Source: Symbiodinium natans (lineage: Eukaryota > Sar > Dinophyceae > Suessiales > Symbiodiniaceae). From it: 64,000 nucleotides of DNA. This document shows positions 23,673-33,374 of the stretch, piece by piece (position 1 is the first letter of the stretch; each line of letters begins with the position of its first letter). Location of the stretch: positions 832,404-896,403 of the forward strand of contig CAJNDS010000202.1 of assembly GCA_905221605.1 (NCBI GenBank). The letters run 5' to 3'. Below the pieces are notes generated by a model. It saw nothing but the letters and a program-made list of their open reading frames with translations, was not told where the DNA came from and did not search any database. Made by a program: the position numbers and the translations under genes.

Positions 23673-24292
23673 GAGAAAGCTTGAGGAAGGGCTGGAAAGC
23701 ACTAAGCCACTAAGGCTTAAGAGGCGCAAGTTTTTTGCGCTCCATCACACAGGTGTTCAGTTTATTGTTCGTTCTTGCCCAAAGACTCCTTCTAACCCTT
23801 GGATGGTTTGCGGCGTGTTTTCCGATTGGAGGTTCGCAGTGTAACAACCCGGGATGCAAGCAAGCGAGTGATGCTCGTGGTCTTACCCCCACGTCTATTA
23901 AGATCGCCTTGGTTTGATCAGGTGCCTGCACCCACCTCCTTTTACTCCCAGAAGAGGGCTCCTGTACTCGTGCCACCGGTAGAATCCACGGTAGGCTCGT
24001 CCGAGACGTGAGGTATTAAGCTGTAAACCCTATAAGCCTATAAGTTGACAGCGAAGATGATTGATGCCCACATGCACAAGGGAACATGCACCCCCAAGTG
24101 GAAGTTGCTGAATTTAAGTTGTTGTTGTTTGCCTTGCGCCGTTTCCCCCTTCCCTCCTGAGCGGCGGTTGAGCTAAGTAACATCACGAACACAGTTGCTT
24201 CCGCGACATGTCATGAGACTCAAACCCACAGCAATAGTGGCTCAAGCCGCGAGCAATCGCGGGCACTGACCTTGCATGGCTCGACTTTGACC

Positions 24293-25468
24293 ATGTGGAG
24301 CCCAACGGGGTGTCCAGATGAAGGAGCTGGGGCTCCGAAGCGGGTGCGAAGATTCCGAGGAGCACCTTCGGAGTTGAATTTGCTGCCGCAGCTGGCTGGC
24401 TCCATTAACTTTCTGCTGATTCAGTCTTGGAGCATCTCGGACCCTGACCCCCTGCCCGGTTCAGAGCAAGCATTTCGTTTTAGTAGGCGTGCAGGACACA
24501 GTCGCCATGAGTATGTTTTTGCGGGGGGCGGGGGGGGGGTGCTTGCCCTCATGTGTGTGTCTGTGTGTGTGTGTGGGTGTCTTGGTGAGGAGAAGCCGTT
24601 GCGTTTCAGGGTCGATGACAACCCAGCGGAGTTTCACTGGTGTGCTCCACCAGATGACATGTGCAAGGGCTGGGAGCAGGGCAACGATGGTCTGGCAGTG
24701 CTGCCTCAAGAGTCGTCTGGTGGTTGGACGGTTTGGTGTTTCTGTGGTGAGAAGATGGAGTTCCGTTCAATTCAAGAACCTTGTCGGCTCGAGCTCCCCT
24801 GCGCTTGTCAAACTTGTGGCAATTTTGCGTACACTGGCCTTCGATTCCTGTCACCTGGGGACGGCATCTGGCATTGCCCTGCATGCGGGGCAGCTGAACA
24901 GACAAAGAAGGGAACACAGGAGCCGTTGGGGATACCAGGGTCGTCAGAACTCAGGATGCTGCGAGAGCAGGGTCATGTGTTGCTAGAATGTGCACGCCTT
25001 TCGCTTGGCAAAGACGCTGCCTACAAGGCTCTTGGGCAAGAGTTCCACTTTGGGCAGTCTGGTGTGTCAGCGGCGGTTCGTGCCATTCACGCCCTGCGGA
25101 AGATTGTGCCACAGCAGTCTGACGCTAGTCTGCCGGTCTCTGCACAGAAGCGGCGTCTCCTCCGATTGCGTGACGATGAAGGCGGCGGCCGTGCTCTGAC
25201 AGCTGCCCTGAAAGAGAGCATGTGCCAGGACGTGAAGGACACTTTGCTTTTCGGATTTGCGAATGCAGGTCACGTTGGCCTCCTACGTCTCCTTCTCGAA
25301 GCACGGTGCAGCGCCAACGTGCAGCGCAAGAAGGATGGATGCACGCCTCTACATTGTGCCCAGATCCACGGCAGGAAGCAGGCTGCGGATGTGCTTGTTG
25401 CCCACGGCGCCTCGCGGGACTTGCGCAATGATGCCGGCGAGACTCCCGACGACATCGCGCAGAAGTGA
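24293..25468 (+). CDS. Ankyrin-repeat protein with a Cys-rich (zinc-ribbon-like) region
   Basis: The likely start is the ATG at 24293 (MWSPTGCPDEG). The frame stays open through a stretch with a G-run and GT repeat at about 24527-24570. That stretch is best read as an intron from about 24489 (GC donor after TTTTAGTAG) to the AG before GGTCGATG at about 24609, giving FSR-VDDNPAEF. The second exon has a Cys cluster (WCFCGEK, CACQTCGNF, CPACGAAE) that could bind zinc. A helical region follows (LRMLREQGHVLLECARLSLG). The C-terminus has at least two ankyrin repeats (AGHVGLLRLLLEARCSANVQ, DGCTPLHCAQIHGRKQAADVL) before TGA. Function is unknown; ankyrins suggest protein binding. Confidence 0.75.
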   Translation: MWSPTGCPDEGAGAPKRVRRFRGAPSELNLLPQLAGSINFLLIQSWSISDPDPLPGSEQAFRFSRRAGHSRHEYVFAGGGGGVLALMCVSVCVCGCLGEEKPLRFRVDDNPAEFHWCAPPDDMCKGWEQGNDGLAVLPQESSGGWTVWCFCGEKMEFRSIQEPCRLELPCACQTCGNFAYTGLRFLSPGDGIWHCPACGAAEQTKKGTQEPLGIPGSSELRMLREQGHVLLECARLSLGKDAAYKALGQEFHFGQSGVSAAVRAIHALRKIVPQQSDASLPVSAQKRRLLRLRDDEGGGRALTAALKESMCQDVKDTLLFGFANAGHVGLLRLLLEARCSANVQRKKDGCTPLHCAQIHGRKQAADVLVAHGASRDLRNDAGETPDDIAQK

Positions 25469-25923
25469 TGGCACGGCCCTAGGCAGATGATGGCCATGTC
25501 TTGTGAGCCCCGAGCGATGGTGAAAGAGCAGCACAGAGAATGAGGGGGCGGGCGGGGGCGGGTTACCTCCCGCGTTTGCTTTTCCGAACACAATAGAGAA
25601 TAGTGGACATCCTTGCTCAGGTTCAGACGAAGAAGGAGAAGGCACGAGCTCGCCTGCGTCAGCGAGAGTGCGTGCTCTGACTTCACAACGCTGTGCAGGA
25701 CGTGCAGCTGTATCACGGTGCACAGATCCTGGCCCTGGCCTTGACTTGTGATCCCCCAACTTCTTGAGAGGTCTGTCCTGTCTCGTTCCATGTCGGACGG
25801 TGCGGCTGTCTGAGAAGGAACAACTGACACACGTGTTGTAGCTACAAGGTCCCTATGCAGCTCAAACAGAACCAGGCTCCAACGGACAGGGCGGCAACCT
25901 CGGTGAAGCGTAGCTTGTAAATG

Positions 25924-25953
25924 CTGCCATCATGTGCCATCATGTGCCATCTA
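25924..25953. repeat. Decamer repeat, unit TGCCATCATG, about three copies
   Basis: Three head-to-tail copies of a 10-bp unit, the last diverging. Confidence 0.85.
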
Positions 25954-26483
25954 GATCAGCACACGCCACTGCAGATTGGAGTGCCTGTCGAGGCTTGGTT
26001 AACAGTGGACTTTGATGATCCAGAACTTGGGGTGGAGCGCTGAGTCCTCAGAAACATGTCTCCCAGTGAGCAGCGCTTGCGGCGCCCAGGCCCCGAGGCA
26101 GGCAGATGATGCGTGGAAAGCCCAGACCAAGATATTTCCTAATATGGCTTCCTCCTTTCTTGCCTGCAAGAATCTGCAAGAATGAGGCGGATCTGCCAGG
26201 GGGGAATTTGATAAGATCGCAGCATCTGTTCCAGGATCTTGGCCCAAGGGGCCGTGGGGAGCCATGGCGGCCAGGATGGCGGCTAGGATGGCCAATGTCG
26301 CAGTGCCATGTCCGAGATCGGGCTCCGAAATCGATGACAAGCCTGAATCATGTCAACAGGTGCACAGATTGCGAGGCGTTTGGCGCATCGGTCATGGATC
26401 TGAAGGCTGAGCCGTAGCCGAGGCGTTTGCCCTATTGCTAGGGGCGAGCCTGGTCGAGGCCAAGGCCGCGGGCAAGACTCGCA

Positions 26484-26526
26484 AGACATGTCCCAACGTG
26501 TCCCAACATGTCGCAACATGTCCCAA
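26484..26526. repeat. Decamer repeat, unit CATGTCCCAA, four copies
   Basis: Four head-to-tail copies of a 10-bp unit with one or two substitutions per copy. Confidence 0.9.
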
Positions 26527-26913
26527 TAGTTCCTTAACGCTTTCGTTGCTTGTTGTGGCTCGAAGAGGCGAAAGCCGAAGATGGCAAGTTCTGTATGGCA
26601 AAGTCGTGCGATGCAGTGCCCCAGCACGAGTTAGCACGAGTTCACGTCTGCAGAGTCCAGCGTTTTCACACTTTCAGTCGTGCGTGGACTCTAAGACTCT
26701 AAGAGCTACGGCGACTGACAGGATGGGCATTGCGAGGATCGTGGGTGTGCGATGCTGGATGCCGTAGCCGACTCGAAGCCGGCTGCAAAGGGCAACTTGG
26801 CGCAAGTGAACAGACAAGTGGACACAAAAGATGCTCAAGGAGTTGCTGAATGTTTCTGAGTGCTGCACAGCCGCCATGCACCGCTGCATGTTCACGAGCC
26901 TCTGGTGCTCAGG

Positions 26914-27495
26914 CATTATCATGTCGTGCCAGGGTGCCTTGGCTGTGTAAGTGCTTTCCGGTGCTTGCAGATTCTCTTGCGTCCAACGCTTCATTTTTGT
27001 TTCTTTACTGTGTGCTCACGCTCGTGACCTATCACGCCAGGCTGAAAACTGAATCACTTCGCTGATGTCCGCCGGTGGCTGAAGGAGGAGCAGCGCTGGA
27101 AAGAGTGGCAGAATCTCGAGGTCTGTGTCCATGTGTCCATGTGTCCATGTGCAGCATGAGAAGCACGGCTAAAGTGGCTGAAGTACGTTTCGTTCCGTCC
27201 CTGTTTTGGCAGGTTCGCTGGGTGCAGGGACACAACCCTGACCTTGTAGTTGTGGAGAATGGGAGCGAGAAGGATTTTGGGGACAGCACCGCAATGAAGT
27301 GCATAAATCCTTGCATGGCCCCGAATTGGCCAAGCAGGAGAGGATCGACCTCACACAGTACTCCTACAGACTTGGCCTCAGAACCATCTGCCGATGTGAC
27401 GGAACCGTTGACAAGCTTACACTTTGCTGCGCCGCCAAGGCCAGATTCCCGACATGCTCAGACAGAAGGGCTTCCGCATGCAGGGCGAATTCTAG
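26914..27495 (+). CDS. SELENOM-like selenoprotein with in-frame TGA (Sec) codon
   Basis: SELENOM and the related SELENOF are thioredoxin-fold selenoproteins of the secretory pathway. Exons rejoin in phase as: up to 26933 (MSCQG), 27041-27120 (Sec-KLNHFADVRRWLKEEQ...WQNLE), 27213-27272 (VRWVQGHNPDLVVVENGSEK), 27338-27368 (ERIDLTQYSY), 27440-27495 (QIPDMLRQKGFRMQGEF, stop TAG). The TGA at 27043-27045 falls exactly at the redox selenocysteine, giving C-Q-G-U-K-L-N, compared with C-G-G-U-Q-L-N in animal SELENOM. The following EV helix, the G..P.LV strand, the ERI.L strand and the GF C-terminus all align. Introns: 26934-27040 GT-AG, 27121-27212 GT-AG, 27273-27337 GA-AG, 27369-27439 GA-AG. The signal-peptide exon is not found, and no convincing SECIS element could be folded by eye downstream. 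Confidence 0.78.
27043..27045 (+). other. Putative selenocysteine codon (TGA)
   Basis: TGA in frame with conserved SELENOM-family sequence on both sides across predicted splice joints. It corresponds to the Sec of the C-x-x-U redox motif. Confidence 0.75.
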
Positions 27496-28104
27496 TCCTG
27501 GATCTGCTTTTGTCCCATCAATTGATGGAGGCTCAGCATGAAAACTGGCACCGCTGCCATGTGCGATAGCATGCACATTTTCCTTGCCACTCGGCCAGCT
27601 ATGCGATGTAGCCCGTGCTGACCGAGTTATGACTTTCAACTCTTCCTTTTCTGGAGGCTGCAGTGCTTACACAGCTTTCCATTCACAGCTGATGAAACTA
27701 TCTGCCTGGCATTTGCGAGGTGGTAGTTGAGTGCCGTGATGGCTTAAGAGTGCTGTCCTGGCGGCCTATTGATTGAAAGATTCATAGCTTGGTTCTGGCC
27801 ACATGGGCAATGCCCTGTAGAAGCTTGTAGACCTGCGTTCAGCGACTGGTTGCGCTCGGTCGACCATGTGGCTTCAGACGTTCATCGAATTCAAACAAAG
27901 CTGCCTTCAGCTACCTAGCTACCCCACTGTTCGGCAGTGCAAAAACCGCGCAACGTTTCTGAACAGCGCAGAGGTTCGCATAGCGGAGCTGCTAGTCGGT
28001 GGGACACAGCTGAAACTAAGGCAGGCAGATGCAGATGCCGGTGGTGGGTCCGTTTCCTTGACATGTCGTGTTGATGTGGCTCGGGTTGCTCTGCGTTGCG
28101 CTGT

Positions 28105-28216
28105 CTTTCTCTCCTCTCTCCCTCTCTCCCTCTGTTCCGTTTCTTTCCTTCGTTCGTTCTTTCTTTTTTTTTTTGATGTTTTTTTTGTTCTCTCTCTCTC
28201 TCTCTCTTTTTTTTTT

Positions 28217-28260
<44 letters not shown>
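28105..28260. repeat. Pyrimidine (CT/T)-rich microsatellite
   Basis: CT dinucleotides alternate with T-runs and TTCG tracts. Both strands stay open through it purely because of composition. Confidence 0.9.
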
Positions 28261-28263
<3 letters not shown>

Positions 28264-28320
28264 CTCCGTACCGGCCTCCTCGGCGACGCCCGAGGCCGGC
28301 TCCAAGAAAAAAGTTACAGC

Positions 28321-28382
28321 CTCGGTGACATTCGGTGACATTCGGTGACATTCGGTGACATTCGGTGACATTCGGTGACATG
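28321..28382. repeat. Decamer minisatellite, unit TTCGGTGACA, six copies
   Basis: Six nearly perfect head-to-tail copies of a 10-bp unit, giving an artefactual repeating frame on the minus strand. Confidence 0.95.
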
Positions 28383-28656
28383 ATCTTTCGATCTTTCTCC
28401 AGCCTTCTTCAAAAGGTCACTCTCACCGAAGTGCTGTCACATGTGCATGAGGTCCGGCGGAAAGGCAGAGAATGGTGATCAAAAGGCAGAACACGAAGAT
28501 AGCGATGACAAGGAAGACAAAGCAGACAACAAGGATGAGGAGGATGAAGATGGTCGTCACCCCAGCAGCCAAGTGCATTTCCTGCATCCTGCCAGTTGGC
28601 TTCAGTTTAGAATCAAGCTTGTCAAGCTTACTGGTACATGCGCGTGTGTGTGACAG

Positions 28657-28857
28657 ATGCCTCCTGCGATTCCGAATTTAGGCTTTTTGCATGTCGTTGT
28701 GGCGTATCAGGTGCATCTGACGATCCAGATGGGGAGAAGACCCGAACGCAGCATCTTGGCCCCGTCAAACTTTCAACTTTTTCCGAATCCTGCGCGGCCG
28801 TGTCAGGCAGATGGTGGAGAGAACAGAGTTATCGTTTTCGTCGTATCCGCACGTTAG
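28657..28857 (+). other. Candidate exon of unknown protein upstream of the FF-like exons
   Basis: After an AG, the frame MPPAIPNLGFLHVVVAYQVH... is open with coding-like composition for about 65 codons. It may be part of the same gene as the FF-like exons, but no family is recognised. Confidence 0.25.
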
Positions 28858-29186
28858 TTTCAGACTAGTTGTCATTGTAGCTGAGTATGTAAGTATGTAG
28901 TTGGGGTGACAAGCTGCACAAGACTGTGGTGTTGCCAGCGTGGGCTATCGACGCGATCATGCCAAGGTTTGTGGATTTGTTGATGAAGTCCAGTGCTGAG
29001 CTGCACGGAAGGTTGCGGCATGTTGCTGTGTTATGATGGGAATGGTGCATGCGGCTGAGGGCAAAAGAGATCTCAGCGGGAACCACTTATGAGGACCGGT
29101 GTCGCTAGGAAGCGAATCTCTTGGCATCTCTTGGCATCTCCTGTGTAGGGAACCGGAGTTTAGCCATGTTTGTGCAGGATGCAGAA

Positions 29187-29700
29187 GGTCTTCTGAGCAA
29201 GAAGTCTGCCTGGAAGGCTGGGGCAGCTCAAGGTTTCCCCGTATCCGACATAAGGCGACATGATCTTGGGCTAAGGGCTTCATGGGTTGCAGGCTGTGGA
29301 TGAACAAACTCGGAGGGAATGCTTCGAGATCTTTGTGGATCACTTGGCCACACACCATTCAGGCTGGAGCGGCAGTGGAGTTGCAGCGCAGCCGGGCTTG
29401 CTGGTATGCAAGATACATATGTAATATGCGTGGAACAGGCAAAAAGAAGAAGAAAAAGGACAAGGCCGAACTGTACAGTTGCGACTGGTCACAGCATGTT
29501 TTTTGCAACTATGACTGAATTCGACCGAAGTTTCTGTAGGCGAAGAAAGACAAAAAGCGCTGTCCTCAGCACGAGCTCAACGAGTTCTAGGCGCAGTACA
29601 CAGAGCTTAGGCGAAAGCACAAGGGAACTGAGGAGGAGGCAGTGGAAGAGGAGGAGGACGAGGATGCTCCACGTTCTGAGCTCAAACGAGTCTTCAGCAC
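29187..29700 (+). CDS. 3' exons of an FF-domain-like (PRP40/TCERG1-type) protein
   Basis: Two short exon candidates have the character of an FF domain, a helical module of pre-mRNA-processing and transcription factors: about 29188-29231 (AEGLLSKKSAWKAGAAQ) and 29293-29362 (AVDEQTRRECFEIFVDHLATHHS). The FF pattern of a short helix with W, then R..CF..FV..L, is present. A GC-AG intron 29363-29438 joins to a lysine-rich exon (GKKKKKKDKAEL), followed by AKKDKKRCPQHELNEF at about 29540-29587 and YTELRRKHKGTEEEAVEEEE at 29597-29660. Basic then acidic tails after FF repeats are usual in PRP40-like proteins. An in-frame TAG at 29588-29590 separates the last two segments, so either the protein ends there or a further intron removes it. 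Upstream FF or WW exons were not found. Confidence 0.45.
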
Positions 29701-29942
29701 CGGGGTTCGGGAGGCTCCATGTGACTCTTTGTGACGTTGCGCAGTTCACCGGGGCGAGAGCGGGCCTGCCTTTGAAAAAACAACGAAGCTTTACCTGGAT
29801 ACGGGCCAAGCTAAGCGCTCACGTGCAGCTGCTAAGGCAAAAAGAAGAAGTCCAAGAAGGGTGCGGCACAGCATTGAGCTGCGCATTGTGCGCCGTGCGC
29901 TGTGCACAAGACGGTGGAGGGGCGATGAACCGTGCCAGGTGA

Positions 29943-30840
29943 GAGGAGAAAGAAAGCACGGAGCAAATCCTCCTAATTGCTGCTTCCCCGCGCTCACAAG
30001 TTGAAGGCATGTTGGAGTTCTTGTTTTGTGTTCGCTCGGTCGCTCGTTTGCTTGTCGTTGTTTTCTTTTGTTTCTCCAACGGCTGAACTGCTCTGCGCCA
30101 TACAAATGTTCAACCAGTCTTCAACCTGACCATGTTGCATTGGCCTTCGGATGGCTTGACAAGGCTCGCTCCTGTGTGGTTTCTATCCCGCCAGGAGCAG
30201 CGCGATGCTGCCAGGCAACGAAGCCCTGCTTGTGAACTTCCGAGAAATTTGGAGCACAGATTGTAGACTGTGGACATTGCTTGCTAACCGCAAATCACGA
30301 ATCATTATCCAAGCCGTTGTCAGAGTATGACATACCCCAGCCTGTCACACTGCAGAGAATGGCCAGTTCGCGTCAAGGCCGTGCAGCTTTGAACCAGCAT
30401 GCCACTGGGCTGCTAGAACGGTAGCAGCAGAAGCAATCAAGGAATCAGAGCACAGCACCATGACGCGGAGAGCGCGAAGGCTTACCAGCCTCATCGGTCT
30501 TGGACAGGGTGCAATTGCATCACTGGCCCAAGTATAACTGAAGATAGCCAGGCGGGGGAGAGGAAAAAGTCTGAGCGTAGTTGCTCAAATCCGCGCACGT
30601 TGTCGTCCAGTCCTGCCTGTTGGACGAACGCAACGTGCTGAAGGTGCCAGTGTTGTTATATCTAGTCAAAAATATGTTCCTTGTTGTTTTCGTTGTTGAG
30701 TATAAAAGAGCAGCATGAACAATTTCAACATAAGAGGTACACGGGCCCTTCCGAGTCGAAATTTCCCAATACGGGTCACTTCGCGCGCCTCATTCAGCTA
30801 CTAAAAAGCCCAGAAAACGCCTACTCGCTGGCATTTCTGG
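29943..30840. other. No gene recognised
   Basis: Short frames on both strands and no repeats. Nothing supports a gene. Confidence 0.5.
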
Positions 30841-31130
30841 TTTGGCTTTGGGGGAACTTGTTGTGCAGAATTTCATGTTGCACTTCCGAAGTGGCGAAGA
30901 CCGCCGCGGTGGTGCAGCGAATGTACACAGTGAGGACCTCTGTACTCATGGCGGCTTCTATGGGCCCCCTCATGCATGTATCATTGCCTCTCATCTGCTG
31001 AATGATAAGGCTGAGCTGCTGCTGGCGGATGCTGCTAGCTTCCAGCACAACCTCGCAAAGCGGAATGCCGACGAAGTGCCACAGGCACAGCCATTGTTAG
31101 GTTGCGCACGCGAAGATGTCACGTGGGTCT

Positions 31131-31952
31131 TGTCGAGGCATGGGATGCTTTCAACCGGTACATCTCCGAAGTCATGGGCAAGAAGCAGACATTGAATGTG
31201 TCGAACTTCAGCTGCACATCGCCAAGCCATTCGCTCATGTTGCATGGTCCCGGCTCCTCAGGAATTTTTGCCGGATCGGCTGGAAGGAGCCTGTCTCAGA
31301 GTGCATTAGCCATGGAACATATGTTAGCACATGCCGGCTTTTTAGGTCGAGGAGAGTCTGCACCAGCCTCGGATGAGGCCATGGGTGGTTAAGCTCTTCA
31401 GTCGCAGTTTTGGCCCCCGATACCCTTCCAGGCCGCATTTCAACATCTCGGACGTGCATGCCCAAGATTGTCCAAGAGCCACATGATCTACTTTCAATCT
31501 ACTTGGGTTCGCGGCATGTGTGACCTGCTGTGGCATCTTTCCGAAATGACCCTTGTCGTTTACCACTTTGTACCACTTTCCTATACTCTCCTGGTTGCAG
31601 AAGCATGGATTGCACCGCTGGTCGCCATCCCACTCAATCCTTCACACTCCAGACGCCGAAGGTCTAGCACATGTGGCATATGTTTATAGACTGTGAATTA
31701 CATTCATGAATCTTTGCCCAGGATGGTCTGAAGTTCCCCACCCTCGGCGTGGGGTTGCTAGCTGTTAAGTCAGCCATTCCCCTCGCCCGGATCTCCTGTA
31801 CTCCTCTCCCGGTTTCCTGGCCCCGGCCTCCCCAGAATCCGGCGAAAGTGTTGACAGGCAAGCAAGCTCGCAAGATAATTGCTGGGGACCCTGAACAGGA
31901 GATGTTAGCAACTTTGGAGGTCAACGTTTCCCTAAAAGCAGGATACCCTTGA
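31131..31952 (+). CDS. Short multi-exon gene, possibly CCDC81/HU-like domain
   Basis: Exon about 31130-31202 encodes VGLVEAWDAFNRYISEVM..KQTLNVS, and an intron 31203-31261 with a GA donor rejoins it to NFCRIGWKEPVSE. The order helix with W, YI, then L-x-V-x-x-F-x-x-I resembles the N-terminal HU-like domain of CCDC81 proteins (W..v..YI.....G..IP..G.F), but this is a weak match. A later exon begins after the AG near 31720 (DGLKFPTLGVGLL) and runs to KVLTGKQARKII..LEVNVSLKAGYP and a TGA at 31952. Whether the last exon belongs to the same gene is inference. Confidence 0.4.
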
Positions 31953-31959
31953 GGAAGAA

Positions 31960-33370
31960 AGAATAAGTCTATATAAGGGAACCCATGTCGAGACCATGAG
32001 ATAGTGAACTTGAGCGAAACTCAAACCATAACCAAGTAGCAAGTTAAAGACTTGGCCAGGCTAATTGGTAACAACCGCAGATTGACCGATTGAAAAGTAG
32101 TATCTTTGTCATGTATGGAGGTGGTAAGGGTTTCCTCTAAAATCTAGAAGCAGAGGATGGTCTTCTCAAACAACGCAGAGAAGAGGGAGCCCCATGACCC
32201 ATCATAAGTAAACCTGCAATCAACAGCAAGCCGAAGCACTCAACCACAGTATACTTGAGCATGTCTTGATAGCTTTCTATACTGTTGTAGCCACAAAGCA
32301 AGCACGAAAGTGATAAATAATCACCCAGGCACCACGGAAGCAAAGAACGGCATTTGTGTCGGGAGGCATGTGCGTAGAAGAAATAACGTTTGGTTACTGA
32401 TTTTTGTTTGCCTACCAACAAAACTAGAGGAAACGAGATTATTCCTAGAGATTCTCTTTTTAATCCCAGGAAACTGCAGCAACACAGCGCCAAAAATGAA
32501 CCAACGAGCTGCAATAACTACCAGTGTCTTGTTCAAGTACAGAGGAAAATGATAAACAAAAAAGGTCTGGATGTTGCAGGGCAAAGTAGGAAATTCGGGT
32601 TTTCCGACGAAGAAAGGGAGACAAAACAACCCAAGCGACCAAAACCAGCAACAAAGAAGGACCCAAAGGAAGCAAGCAAGACCCACCAACAAAGTATATG
32701 TATGTATATATATATATTTCTACATGTGCAATCTACACATTGGTATAAGACACACATCTTCACATACATTCAGATATCTTCAAGCTGGCGGGTGCGTTCC
32801 CCCAGGCATTTGCCATCAGCTGCCGAGCAGATGGACGTTCCCAACTGCAAGGTGCCGCGCACAGCCTGGGCCCTGAGGACACGAGCCCTTAGTTCGTCGT
32901 GCTTTAAAGTCTTCAAAAGCAGCTGACCAACAACAAAGGTTTGACACACGTTGAAGAGCCATGGCCTCTGAGGGTCTTGCAGAGTCCGTACTTGCTGCAC
33001 GTATCTTGTATCCACGAGGTTCAACTTCAGTGCCTTGCCTGCAGAAGATTGGGAAAGGCATGCAAGGAATCGCTTCAAAGAGCCGGTCGATTGCATTGAG
33101 GCAAATGCGCCTTGAAGTTCTCACATGGTCTCACCAAAGACCGGCTTTTCATGTGTCCTGGACTCGGCGAGCAGGTTGCCACTGGCAGGGCCCTGGCCCA
33201 CCCTGGGCCCCTCCATGTTCGCTTTGTTTATTTCTTGCAAATTTGCCTGACGTGCTTGGCTGGCAAGGAATTTTGGCACTAAGCACCGGCTCTGCAAACG
33301 GGTTTCCACAAAATGCACAGCAGGTTCTTCAGTTCAGCACGCTCTAGCTGCAAGTCTGCCTTGCGCTTGC
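31960..33370. other. Gene-poor stretch with an AT-rich island (about 31960-32770)
   Basis: Base composition changes markedly from the GC-rich surroundings to AT-rich, with A-rich runs, a TATATATA tract near 32706-32716 and few G+C blocks. Open frames at 32390-32926 (+) and 32137-32692 (-) are composition artefacts: the translations are low-complexity and match nothing I recognise. No terminal inverted repeats were found by eye. Confidence 0.6.
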
Positions 33371-33374
33371 TGCG

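Larger units (their letters stand above)
25469..26905. other. No gene recognised; two decamer repeats inside
   Basis: Minus-strand frames at 25270-25830 and 25999-26340 lack recognisable motifs. Upstream exons of the selenoprotein gene could lie in the 3' half, but I cannot identify them. Confidence 0.45.
27496..28636. other. No gene recognised; selenoprotein 3' flank then repeats
   Basis: The first 300 nt after the selenoprotein stop should hold the SECIS element if the Sec reading is right. A small hairpin (TGGCA/TGCCA near 27550-27565) is visible but lacks the usual SECIS core arrangement. A lysine/aspartate-rich frame at 28441-28620 looks low-complexity. Confidence 0.5.

Noticed and set aside
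28016-28381. Minus-strand frame with repeated MSPNVTECHR
   Set aside because: Produced by the TTCGGTGACA decamer and the adjacent CT tract; no start context or similarity.
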